The translations under genes were made by a program, and so were the position numbers. Positions 1-5,828 of a stretch of 6,249 bases of DNA are shown piece after piece (position 1 is the first letter of the stretch; each line of letters begins with the position of its first letter). This DNA is from Zymomonas sp. (lineage in GTDB: Bacteria; Pseudomonadota; Alphaproteobacteria; Sphingomonadales; Sphingomonadaceae): NCBI GenBank assembly GCA_027489105.1, contig JAIYAJ010000330.1, positions 1-6,249 of the forward strand. Direction: 5' to 3'. The notes below the pieces were generated by a model, which was not told where the DNA came from, made no database searches, and saw only the letters and a program-made list of their open reading frames with translations.

Positions 1-7
1 CCGAGGG

Positions 8-22
8 TTGACCGGATATTAA
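8..22. promoter_or_regulatory. CtrA-like binding box
   Basis: The sequence reads TTGA, seven bases, then TTAA. This matches the alphaproteobacterial CtrA consensus TTAA-N7-TTAA at seven of eight defined positions. It lies 46 bases before the ATG of the small gene at 68, a plausible distance for promoter control of that gene. The match is seen in the sequence; binding by CtrA is an inference, and a single near-match can occur by chance, though TTAA is uncommon in DNA this GC-rich. Confidence 0.4.
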
Positions 23-67
23 GCATTTCTGCCCATCGTCGCCGACAGCCAGAGGTCGGAGACACAT

Positions 68-421
68 ATGTTCGAGCGCGCGATACGGATCGATGCAGGG
101 ACGCCCGCGACCGCCCAGCATTGTTTCGAACTGCTCGATCGCACGCTCGGCCGCTCGACCGACATCGCCGCGCGCGAGGGCGTGTCGGGGCTGCTCTCCA
201 CCCTGACCGAAGCCTATGCCGGCGCCCATCCAGTGGCCCGGCGGCGCATCGACGCGCTGCTGCGCGAAGCCGAGTTGATTGCCGCCATGGGTCTGACCGC
301 CGTTGCCGCTAGCGACACCCGCTCGCCGCAGGGAAGCCAGGCCGCCGTCGCCGCGCTCGACACGGCGCTGCAGGACATCGCCCGCCGCATCCGCTCCACC
401 CTGTCGCCCGTCATCATCTGA
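68..421 (+). CDS. Small hypothetical protein, 117 aa
   Basis: I do not recognise a family for this protein and assign no function. The ATG at 68 is preceded by GGAG at 58-61 with a six-base spacer, a good ribosome binding site that fixes the start. The product is soluble-looking, rich in Ala, Arg and Leu, with no signal peptide, no membrane segment and no cysteine cluster. It appears largely helical: a stretch around residues 14-50 (FELLDRTLGRS onward), a second helix-like run around 55-80 containing RRRIDALLREAEL, and a third near 90-112 ending in TLSPVII. It stands alone on the plus strand and converges tail to tail with metC, leaving 13 bases between the stop codons. The upstream CtrA-like box would suggest cell-cycle or motility-linked expression, which is only inference. 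Third-position GC usage and the ribosome binding site support a real gene. Confidence 0.7.
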   Translation: MFERAIRIDAGTPATAQHCFELLDRTLGRSTDIAAREGVSGLLSTLTEAYAGAHPVARRRIDALLREAELIAAMGLTAVAASDTRSPQGSQAAVAALDTALQDIARRIRSTLSPVII

Positions 422-434
422 ACGGGCGCTGCCC

Positions 435-1631
435 TCAGCCTATCGCCGCCGCAAAGCGTTCGAGTCCCAGGCGCAGATCCTCGATCAGATCCCCGGGGTC
501 TTCCAGCCCGATGTGCAGCCGCACGAGCGGCCCTTCGGCCTGCCAGGACGTTGCAGTGCGCAGCGTCTGCGGATCGACCGGCAGGGCAAGGCTCTCATAG
601 CCGCCCCAGGAAAAGCCGATACCGAAATGGCGCAAGCCATCGATCAGTACGGCACGGGCGGCTTCGTCGCCTCCGCGCAGCATGAAACTGAACAGCCCCG
701 AGGCGCCCGCAAAATCGCGCGCCCATAATTCATGGCCGGGGCAATCGGGCAGGGCCGGGTGCAGGACGCGCGCGACCTGCGGTTGCTCCGCCAGCCAGCG
801 GGCCACCCGCAGCGCGCTTTCCTCATGCCGGCGCAGCCGAACCTCAAGCGTGCGCAGCCCGCGCAGGGCCAGAAAGGCGTCGTCGGCGCTGACGCTCTGC
901 CCGAGCGCCGTCGCGGTCTGGCGGAGCCGCGGATAGAGCGCCGAGGTCGCGGTCGCCGATCCCATCATCGCATCGGAATGGCCGACCACATATTTGGTGC
1001 AGGCGAGGATCGACACATCGACGCCGTGCGACAGCGCCGGGAACAGCAGCGGGGTCGCCCAGGTGTTGTCGATCACGGTGAGCAAGCCCTTGTCGCGCGC
1101 GACCGTGACGATCGCCGGCACGTCCTGCACTTCGAAAGTCAGGCTGCCGGGGCTTTCGAGGAAAATCAGCTTGGTGTCGGGACCGATCAGCTCTGCGATG
1201 CCCGCGCCGATTCCGGGATTGTAGAAGCGCGTCCTTATGCCCATCCGCCGCAGCAGACCGCCGCACAGCGCGCGGGTCGGTTCATAGGCGCTGTCGACCA
1301 TCAGCACTTCGTCGCCCGGCACGAGCAGCGCGAGCAACGTGCCCGCGATCGCCGCCACGCCCGAGGGATAGAGCTGCGTCCCACCAGCACCCGGCTCGAG
1401 TCCGGTCAGCGCCTCCGCCAACGACCATTGGCTGGGCGTCCCGCGCCGGCCATAGAAAAGTCCGTCATCGGGCTTGCGGGTGGCGGCGCGCAGTTCGGCG
1501 ACGCTGTCGAACAATATGGTGGAGGCGCGCCAGACGGGCGTGTTGACGATCGTCCGGCGCTCGCCATGCGGTCGCCCGGCCGTCGCCAGCCGGGTTCCCG
1601 TCTTCAGTCTTTCCCGGTCTTCCGCGTTCAC
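435..1631 (-). CDS. metC: Cystathionine beta-lyase (PLP-dependent)
   Basis: Cleaves L-cystathionine to homocysteine, pyruvate and ammonia in the cytoplasm, the penultimate step of methionine synthesis by transsulfuration. The 398-residue protein is of normal length for the Cys/Met-metabolism PLP enzyme family (fold type I). Visible motifs, numbered from the GTG start, are YGRRGTPSQ from Tyr60, LYPSGVAAI around 87-95, DNTW from Asp188 (PLP ring-nitrogen partner) and CTKYVVGHSD with the Schiff-base Lys213, close to Lys210 of E. coli MetC. I chose the GTG at 1631-1629 because its GTGA overlaps the TGA of sseA. The open frame extends 17 codons further to 1682, but that part only reads through the sseA tail, and the family-like N-terminus (LKTGTRLATAGR) begins just after the GTG. 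The gene is probably translationally coupled to sseA. Cystathionine gamma-synthase or gamma-lyase are related alternatives, but the sequence around the lysine and the YGRRGTP segment favour the beta-lyase. Confidence 0.9.
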   Translation of the reverse strand: MNAEDRERLKTGTRLATAGRPHGERRTIVNTPVWRASTILFDSVAELRAATRKPDDGLFYGRRGTPSQWSLAEALTGLEPGAGGTQLYPSGVAAIAGTLLALLVPGDEVLMVDSAYEPTRALCGGLLRRMGIRTRFYNPGIGAGIAELIGPDTKLIFLESPGSLTFEVQDVPAIVTVARDKGLLTVIDNTWATPLLFPALSHGVDVSILACTKYVVGHSDAMMGSATATSALYPRLRQTATALGQSVSADDAFLALRGLRTLEVRLRRHEESALRVARWLAEQPQVARVLHPALPDCPGHELWARDFAGASGLFSFMLRGGDEAARAVLIDGLRHFGIGFSWGGYESLALPVDPQTLRTATSWQAEGPLVRLHIGLEDPGDLIEDLRLGLERFAAAIG

Positions 1632-2467
1632 GCAGGACCGATCGCCTTTTCCGTGTCCGGGAGCAAGCCCCACTCGCTCCACGAGCCGTCATAGAGCGCG
1701 ACGTCTTCCTTGCCGAGCAGAGCAGCGGCGAACAGGAGGACCGCAGCGGTGATGCCGGAGCCGCAGGTGGTGATCATCGGCTTGTTCCAGTCGATGCCGG
1801 CTGCGTCGAATTCGGCGCGGAGCGTAGCCTTGTCCTTGAAGGTGCCATCCTCGTTGAACAGCCGCTCATAGGGCAGATTACGCGAGCCGGGGATATGGCC
1901 CGCCGCCAGACCGCGCGGATCGACTTCCTCGCCGGTGAAGCGCTTGGCACCCCGCGCGTCGACGACCTGTTCGGCACCGCTCGCAAGATTGGCCTTCATC
2001 TGCGCCAGATCGCGCACCGGGGCGGGGTCGCGCCAGACGGTGAAGTGGCGATGGCGCAGCGCCACCTTGCCCTGCTCGACCGGGCGCCGCTCGGCGATCC
2101 ACTTGGCGATACCGCCGTCGAGGATTGCGACCTGGTTGACGCCGAACATGCGGAACATGAACCAGGCGCGCGCGGCGGTACGATGCGGGCTGTTGTCGTA
2201 GAGCACGATCCGGCTGCCGTCGCCGAGGCCCAGCGACTGCATGCGGCTGGCGAACTTCTCCGCGCTCGGCAGCATCGACGGCAGGCTGGACGTGTCGTCC
2301 TTGAGATTGCCGAGGTCGAGAAACACGGCTCCGGGAAGATGGCGCGCCTCATATTCGCCCTGCGCATCCCGCCCGGCATCGAGCGCGAAATAGGTCGCAT
2401 CGACGACGCGGAGATCATTCGCTCCGAGCTCGCCCGCAAGCCATTCGGTCGAAACCAGCATGTCCAT
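1628..2467 (-). CDS. sseA: 3-mercaptopyruvate sulfurtransferase
   Basis: Transfers sulfur from 3-mercaptopyruvate to a thiol or cyanide acceptor, giving pyruvate and a persulfide or thiocyanate. It is a cytoplasmic tandem-rhodanese protein. The 279 residues match the usual length (E. coli SseA is 281). The N-terminal inactive rhodanese domain spans roughly residues 1-135, with the segment HLPGAVFLDL near 43-52 and YDNS near 90. The C-terminal catalytic domain contains VVDARGAKRF near 168-177, GHIPGSRNLPY near 190-200 and the active-site loop CGSGIT beginning at Cys235. CG(S/T)G(V/I)T is typical of mercaptopyruvate sulfurtransferases, in contrast to the CRKGVT of thiosulfate sulfurtransferases. 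The C-terminal DGSWSEWG signature is present. The ATG at 2467 is chosen over the TTG one codon earlier and the ATG two codons later because it sits five bases from a strong AGGAGG. It is the first gene of the operon with metC and is divergent from queF. Confidence 0.93.
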   Translation of the reverse strand: MDMLVSTEWLAGELGANDLRVVDATYFALDAGRDAQGEYEARHLPGAVFLDLGNLKDDTSSLPSMLPSAEKFASRMQSLGLGDGSRIVLYDNSPHRTAARAWFMFRMFGVNQVAILDGGIAKWIAERRPVEQGKVALRHRHFTVWRDPAPVRDLAQMKANLASGAEQVVDARGAKRFTGEEVDPRGLAAGHIPGSRNLPYERLFNEDGTFKDKATLRAEFDAAGIDWNKPMITTCGSGITAAVLLFAAALLGKEDVALYDGSWSEWGLLPDTEKAIGPA

Positions 2468-2472
2468 CAAAA

Positions 2473-2479
2473 CCTCCTC
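2473..2479 (-). promoter_or_regulatory. Strong Shine-Dalgarno for sseA
   Basis: On the minus strand this reads GAGGAGG, with five bases (TTTTG) before the ATG at 2467. It is the best ribosome binding site in the window. It decides between three candidate in-frame starts (TTG 2470, ATG 2467, ATG 2461) in favour of 2467. Confidence 0.85.
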
Positions 2480-2546
2480 AAACCAACGCGACAGAGCGCC
2501 ACGCCTTCACTTAACGAATCGACACGCCCGGGGAGGCGTCGCTTAG

Positions 2547-2559
2547 TTACGTATCGTAA
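2547..2559. promoter_or_regulatory. Palindrome TTACG-TAT-CGTAA, candidate operator
   Basis: Perfect five-base arms TTACG and CGTAA flank a three-base centre. The site lies in the AT-rich part of the 185-base divergent sseA/queF intergenic region. Short dyads of this kind are typical of operators for dimeric helix-turn-helix regulators of the TetR or MarR type; that is inference from form only. It sits immediately downstream of a candidate sseA -10 box (2559-2564), where a bound protein would block transcription start. No regulator gene is visible in the window. Confidence 0.4.
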
Positions 2560-2587
2560 TAATGTATGGCAAGTATATTTGTTCCAA
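2559..2587 (-). promoter_or_regulatory. Candidate sseA-metC promoter
   Basis: On the minus strand TTGGAA (2587-2582) and CATTAT (2564-2559) are separated by 17 bases, each matching four of six positions of the sigma-70 -35 and -10 consensus. Transcription would start near 2552, leaving an untranslated leader of about 85 bases before the sseA ATG. That leader contains a small GC hairpin with arms ACGCC/GGCGT at 2524-2539. The surrounding DNA is markedly AT-rich compared with the rest of the window. The call is weak because the boxes are imperfect. Confidence 0.3.
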
Positions 2588-2652
2588 CGGCTCATATTTG
2601 TAATTTTCATACAGATATGGCGATTCTGTCGACGCTTCGCTAAGGGCGCCCC

Positions 2653-3099
2653 ATGTCCAAACCGCTCCATCTCGGCCAGACCAGCGCGCTCCCGGCCTCG
2701 CCCGAAGACGCTATCCTCGATTATGTCCCGAACCCGCGCAAGGGGCTCTATATGGTGCGCTTCGCCGCGCCTGAGTTCACCTCGCTCTGCCCGGTGACCG
2801 GCCAGCCCGATTTCGCGCATCTGGTGATCGACTATGCGCCGGCCGAGACGATCGTCGAATCCAAGTCGCTCAAGCTGTTCCTCGGCTCCTTCCGCAACCA
2901 TGCGGGCTTCCACGAGGACTGCACCGTCGGCATCGGCCAGCGGCTGTTCGACGAGATGAAGCCGCACTGGCTGCGGATCGGTGGCTACTGGTATCCGCGC
3001 GGCGGCATCCCGATCGACGTCTTCTGGCAATCGGGCCCCGCGCCCGAGGGTCTGTGGGTGCCCGACCAGGGCGTGGCGGGCTATCGCGGCCGGGGCTGA
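2653..3099 (+). CDS. queF: NADPH-dependent 7-cyano-7-deazaguanine reductase (QueF, type I)
   Basis: Reduces the nitrile preQ0 to the aminomethyl base preQ1 with two NADPH, in the cytoplasm, supplying the precursor for queuosine at the wobble position of GUN-anticodon tRNAs. The 148-residue protein has the length of the short, single-module (YkvM-type) QueF, not the long E. coli form. The T-fold catalytic residues are all present: nucleophile Cys46 in [13 protein letters not shown], Asp53, and His87-Glu88 in [10 protein letters not shown]. They correspond to Cys55, Asp62, His96 and Glu97 of the B. subtilis enzyme with a constant offset of nine. The QueF signature ESKSLKLF begins at Glu69. The ATG at 2653 follows AAGGG (2642-2646) with a six-base spacer. 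It is divergent from sseA and converges on the S10 peptidase gene. No queC, queD, queE or tgt is in the window. Confidence 0.95.
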   Translation: MSKPLHLGQTSALPASPEDAILDYVPNPRKGLYMVRFAAPEFTSLCPVTGQPDFAHLVIDYAPAETIVESKSLKLFLGSFRNHAGFHEDCTVGIGQRLFDEMKPHWLRIGGYWYPRGGIPIDVFWQSGPAPEGLWVPDQGVAGYRGRG

Positions 3100-3118
3100 C
3101 CCCTACCGCAGGGAGGGG
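3100..3118. terminator. Weak hairpin between convergent queF and peptidase genes
   Basis: Arms CCCCT (3100-3104) and AGGGG (3114-3118) can pair around a nine-base loop, directly after the queF stop codon. There is no T-run on either side, so this is not a classical intrinsic terminator. Its position in the 30-base gap between two convergent genes is the main reason to suggest a role in ending transcription. Confidence 0.25.
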
Positions 3119-3129
3119 CCTGATCGGCA

Positions 3130-4644
3130 TCAGCGCGCGCGGATGAATGCCTTCACGTCGGCGCTCAGCTTGCGCAGATCTTCCTGCCGCACATACATCA
3201 TGTGGCCGGCGTCATAATAATGGAACTGGATCCGTGACGGGTCGAAGCCCGGCCGGTTCAGCGAATATTCGGCGCCGAAGAAGGGCGTCGCGAAGTCATA
3301 ATAGCCCTGCCCGACGAACACGCGCAGCCCGCTATTCTCGCGCAGCGCACGGCCGAGATAGGGCGCGACGTTGACATAGACCTCGCCGTCGCGGCCGCCC
3401 TGGTCCGCCAGCTTCCAGTCCCAGCCTCGCACACCGCCGATCGTCACATATTGGCGGTCGGTCGTATATTTCAGGTCCCCGCGCAGATAGCTGTTCACAG
3501 CCGAAGTATAGGACGCATCGATGCCATAGAAGCTGGGATCATTGTCCCCCTCCTCGCCCGCGCGGTCATAATCGACGCCGGTATAGCGCGAATCGAGCCG
3601 GCCAACGGTCAGGCCGCGGTCGCGGAGAAGCTCCTTGTAGAATCGGCCCGGCGTGACGCGCAGATTGGCGTTGTCGAGGAACTGCTCGGACAGGCCGGTC
3701 AGACGCGACAGTTCGGCGCGGGCCGAAGCGCGCTCCTCCGCGCCCAGCTGGTTGCCCTTGAGCAGCGCCGCCGCATAAGGCCCGATCGCGAAGGCCCGCG
3801 CCTGCGCTGCCGCCTCGGCGACGGTCGCGGCCGGATTGGGCAGCTTGCGATGATACCAGGCGGTCGTCGTCATCGAGGGCAGGTTGAGGATATAGGGCAT
3901 CTCATTGCCCTGCACCTCGGCCGGGGCCGCGAAGTCGAGGATGGTCGAGATCAGGATGATCCCGTTGACCGCGACGTCGTTATAGCTGCCTTCCAGCTCG
4001 TTGATCAGCGCGACCGAGCGCGTGGTGCCATAGCTTTCGCCGCCGATATATTTGGGCGACGCCCATCGGCCATTCTCGCTCAGCCATTTGCGGATGAAGT
4101 CCGAGATGGATTTGGCGTCGGAGGAGACGCCCCAATAGTCCTTGGGATCCTTGCCGCCGAGCGTGTGCGAGAAGCCGGTGCCGACCGGATCGATGAACAC
4201 CAAGTCGGTGACGTCGAGCAGGCTCTCGGGATTGTCGACCAGCGGATAGGGCGGCGCGCCATCGTCCTTCGCGTCGGGCAGGACGACACGCTTCGGGCCG
4301 AAGGCGCCCATGTGCAGCCAGAGCGAGCCCGAGCCCGGCCCGCCATTGTAGAGGAAGGTGACCGGCCGGGTCTTCGGATCGCCGCCGTCACGGACATAGG
4401 TCGTCGAGAAGATTGCCGCCGCCGGCTTGCCGTCCTTGTCGTCGAGATAGGTCTCGCCGGTGGTCGCCGTGTAGGCGATCGACTGGCCGCCGAAGACGCC
4501 CTTATGCTTCGTCACCGAGACAATGGGCGGCGGAACGGGCGCCGGCGCAGCGGCCGCCTCCTCGTCCTTCTTCCTGTCGGCGGCGTGCGCCGCGAACGGC
4601 GCGAGCGCGATGGCGAGAGCGGTGAGGCTGGTGGTCAGGCGCAT
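3130..4644 (-). CDS. Secreted S10-family serine carboxypeptidase-like protein
   Basis: Predicted exported alpha/beta-hydrolase of MEROPS family S10 (serine carboxypeptidase group), which removes C-terminal residues from peptides; the substrate is not evident. The 504-residue precursor starts with a typical signal peptide (MRLTTSL, a hydrophobic Ala/Leu core, then AHA before Ala22), followed by a charged and Ala/Pro-rich linker at about 22-42. The catalytic set is complete: NGGPGSGS at 100-107 (oxyanion region), GESYG with Ser204, Asp450 in GYYDFATP and His481 in DAGHMMY. The frame continues upstream to a GTG at 4713, but the ATG at 4644 places the signal peptide at the N-terminus and has AAGGGG nine bases upstream. 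Mature activity would be periplasmic or extracellular. Its upstream neighbour on the same strand is the Fe(II) oxygenase, 97 bases away. Some S10-like proteins act as acyltransferases, so strict peptidase function is likely but unproven. Confidence 0.9.
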   Translation of the reverse strand: MRLTTSLTALAIALAPFAAHAADRKKDEEAAAAPAPVPPPIVSVTKHKGVFGGQSIAYTATTGETYLDDKDGKPAAAIFSTTYVRDGGDPKTRPVTFLYNGGPGSGSLWLHMGAFGPKRVVLPDAKDDGAPPYPLVDNPESLLDVTDLVFIDPVGTGFSHTLGGKDPKDYWGVSSDAKSISDFIRKWLSENGRWASPKYIGGESYGTTRSVALINELEGSYNDVAVNGIILISTILDFAAPAEVQGNEMPYILNLPSMTTTAWYHRKLPNPAATVAEAAAQARAFAIGPYAAALLKGNQLGAEERASARAELSRLTGLSEQFLDNANLRVTPGRFYKELLRDRGLTVGRLDSRYTGVDYDRAGEEGDNDPSFYGIDASYTSAVNSYLRGDLKYTTDRQYVTIGGVRGWDWKLADQGGRDGEVYVNVAPYLGRALRENSGLRVFVGQGYYDFATPFFGAEYSLNRPGFDPSRIQFHYYDAGHMMYVRQEDLRKLSADVKAFIRAR

Positions 4645-4699
4645 TTCCGGAATCCCCTTGTAGGAGAACAGGCTAACCCAGCTTCCGCCGCGAGGGAAA

Positions 4700-4715
4700 G
4701 CGTGAATTCTCACGC
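4700..4715 (-). terminator. Candidate terminator after the Fe(II) oxygenase gene
   Basis: On the minus strand GCGTGA, the tetraloop GAAT and TCACGC form a perfect six-base stem, followed by TTTCCCT. It begins 26 bases beyond the oxygenase stop codon and 55 bases before the peptidase ATG. The T-run is short, so termination may be partial. If it works, the peptidase gene needs its own promoter within the remaining bases, where I see no convincing one. Confidence 0.4.
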
Positions 4716-4741
4716 GCCTGTCGCGAAATAAATCCGCGCTA

Positions 4742-5692
4742 TCAGATCAGCTTAATCTCGCGCAGCCGCTCGAGCAGATAATCATTCGCGGTGATCGGCT
4801 CGGGAAAGCGGTTGGGCCGCTCGGCCGTGATCGTCTGGGGCAGCGTCTCGATCAGATAGTCGGGCCGGAAATGGAGGAAGAAGGGCATCGAATAGCGCGC
4901 GAAGCCGCGCCGTTCGGGCGGCGGGTTCATCACACGGTGGCTGGTCGACGGCAGCCGGCCATTGGTCAGCCGCTGAAGCATGTCGCCGATGTTCACCACC
5001 AGTTCGCCCGGCGCGATGTCGACCGCGAGCCAGCGGCCGTCGCGATCGAGCAGTTGCAGCCCGCCCTCCTCGGCGCCGAGCAGCAGCGTGATGGTGTTGA
5101 TATCCTCATGCGCGCCGGCCCGGATGCCCGGCGCATCGGGGCCGATCGGCGGATAACGGAGCAGCCGCAGGATCGAATTCCCGTCGCGCACCGCATCGAC
5201 GAAATAATCCGCCGGCAGGTCGAGATAGAGCGCGATCGCCGACAGGATCCGGGCGCCGGTCCGCTCGAAGGCGGCGAACAGGTCGAGATAGGTCTGGCGG
5301 AAATCGGCGATCTCCTGAGGCCAGAGATTGGCCGGCATCTGATCGGCATAGGCATGGCCGGCCGGAAGCTCACGGCCGACATGCCAGAACTCCTTGAGGT
5401 CGGCCTCGGTCGAATCCTTGGCAGTCTCGACCCGGAAGGGCGTATAGCCGCGCTGACCGCCACCGCCCGCGACATGGTAGGCCCGCTTGACCTCTTCGGG
5501 CAGCGCGAAGAACGCCTTGGCCGCCGCTTCCGCGCGCGCGATCAGCTCGGCCGGGATGCCGTGATCGGCCACCACGGCGAAGCCGAAGCGCTCGAACGAG
5601 CGCCCGATCGCCTGTGCGAAGCCATGAACGTCTTGGTCTGCGATCGCCAGCGAGGTGCTGGGGACGCGGGTCAGGTCTGCGATGTCGGTCAT
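4742..5692 (-). CDS. 2-oxoglutarate/Fe(II) oxygenase, isopenicillin-N-synthase-like family
   Basis: Cytoplasmic non-haem iron oxygenase of the DIOX_N plus 2OG-Fe(II) oxygenase architecture; the substrate cannot be read from sequence. The 316 residues match the family. The N-terminal DIOX_N domain covers about 1-125 and includes the typical FGFAVVADHGIP near 36-47 and AFFALPEEVKRAY near 60-72. The jelly-roll core holds the iron triad His195 and Asp197 (GAHEDINTITLLLG) and His252 (PSTSHRVMNP). Arg266 and Ser268 in RYSMPFF form the RxS pair that binds the 2-oxoglutarate carboxylate, so a 2-oxoglutarate-dependent enzyme is more likely than a true isopenicillin N synthase. The ATG at 5692 has no clear Shine-Dalgarno; a short 12-codon frame (5727-5689) ends in ATGA overlapping it. 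The gene is divergent from the ATPase gene and upstream of the S10 peptidase. Bacterial members are often annotated isopenicillin N synthase family oxygenase without proven function. Confidence 0.88.
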   Translation of the reverse strand: MTDIADLTRVPSTSLAIADQDVHGFAQAIGRSFERFGFAVVADHGIPAELIARAEAAAKAFFALPEEVKRAYHVAGGGGQRGYTPFRVETAKDSTEADLKEFWHVGRELPAGHAYADQMPANLWPQEIADFRQTYLDLFAAFERTGARILSAIALYLDLPADYFVDAVRDGNSILRLLRYPPIGPDAPGIRAGAHEDINTITLLLGAEEGGLQLLDRDGRWLAVDIAPGELVVNIGDMLQRLTNGRLPSTSHRVMNPPPERRGFARYSMPFFLHFRPDYLIETLPQTITAERPNRFPEPITANDYLLERLREIKLI

Positions 5693-5828
5693 CGCGCCGA
5701 TATAGCGCTCGGTACCGGGATCGTCATCCCCACCGACGATGCGCTACCGGACGGCAAAGGCGAGTCATCCACAGCTTTCTGCCGCAGGCGGCTTGAACAA
5801 GGGGCCTCCGATCCGCCAGACACCCCAC
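5693..5828. promoter_or_regulatory. Divergent intergenic region with short inverted repeats
   Basis: These 136 bases must hold the start signals of both the oxygenase (-) and the ATPase (+) genes, but I find no convincing -35/-10 pair on either strand. Nested complementary segments are present: AGCGC (5704-5708) with GCGCT (5741-5745), and inside them ATCGTC (5720-5725) with GACGAT (5735-5740). Further right, TCATCCACA (5765-5773) differs by one base from the DnaA box TTATCCACA, and GCCG/CGGC arms lie at 5781-5792. An in-frame ATG for the ATPase exists at 5739. Confidence 0.35.

Noticed and set aside
1632..1682. 17-residue N-terminal extension of metC
   Set aside because: It only reads the tail of sseA in another frame; the GTG at 1631 overlapping the sseA stop fits family length and N-terminal sequence better.
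732..1694. 320-codon open frame on the plus strand, opposite metC
   Set aside because: Compositional shadow of metC; low-complexity Arg/Gln/Gly-rich product and no ribosome binding site.
2468..2652. Possible preQ1 riboswitch upstream of queF
   Set aside because: I could not find a preQ1-type pseudoknot hairpin with A-rich tail near the queF ribosome binding site; the region looks like ordinary divergent promoter DNA.
1895..2797. 300-codon open frame on the plus strand spanning sseA and the start of queF
   Set aside because: It crosses the AT-rich promoter region and enters queF out of frame; both overlapped genes carry intact catalytic motifs.
2467..3030. 187-codon open frame on the minus strand opposite queF
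   Set aside because: Shadow of queF; it also reads through the intergenic region and shows no family features.
4645..4713. 23-residue N-terminal extension of the S10 peptidase from a GTG at 4713
   Set aside because: It would bury the signal peptide and run into the candidate terminator hairpin; the ATG at 4644 puts the signal peptide at the terminus.
3451..4731. 426-codon open frame on the plus strand, opposite the S10 peptidase gene
   Set aside because: The minus strand has a complete catalytic set and a signal peptide. The plus-strand product is Arg/Ala/Gly-rich with no recognisable domain, as expected for a shadow frame in GC-rich DNA.
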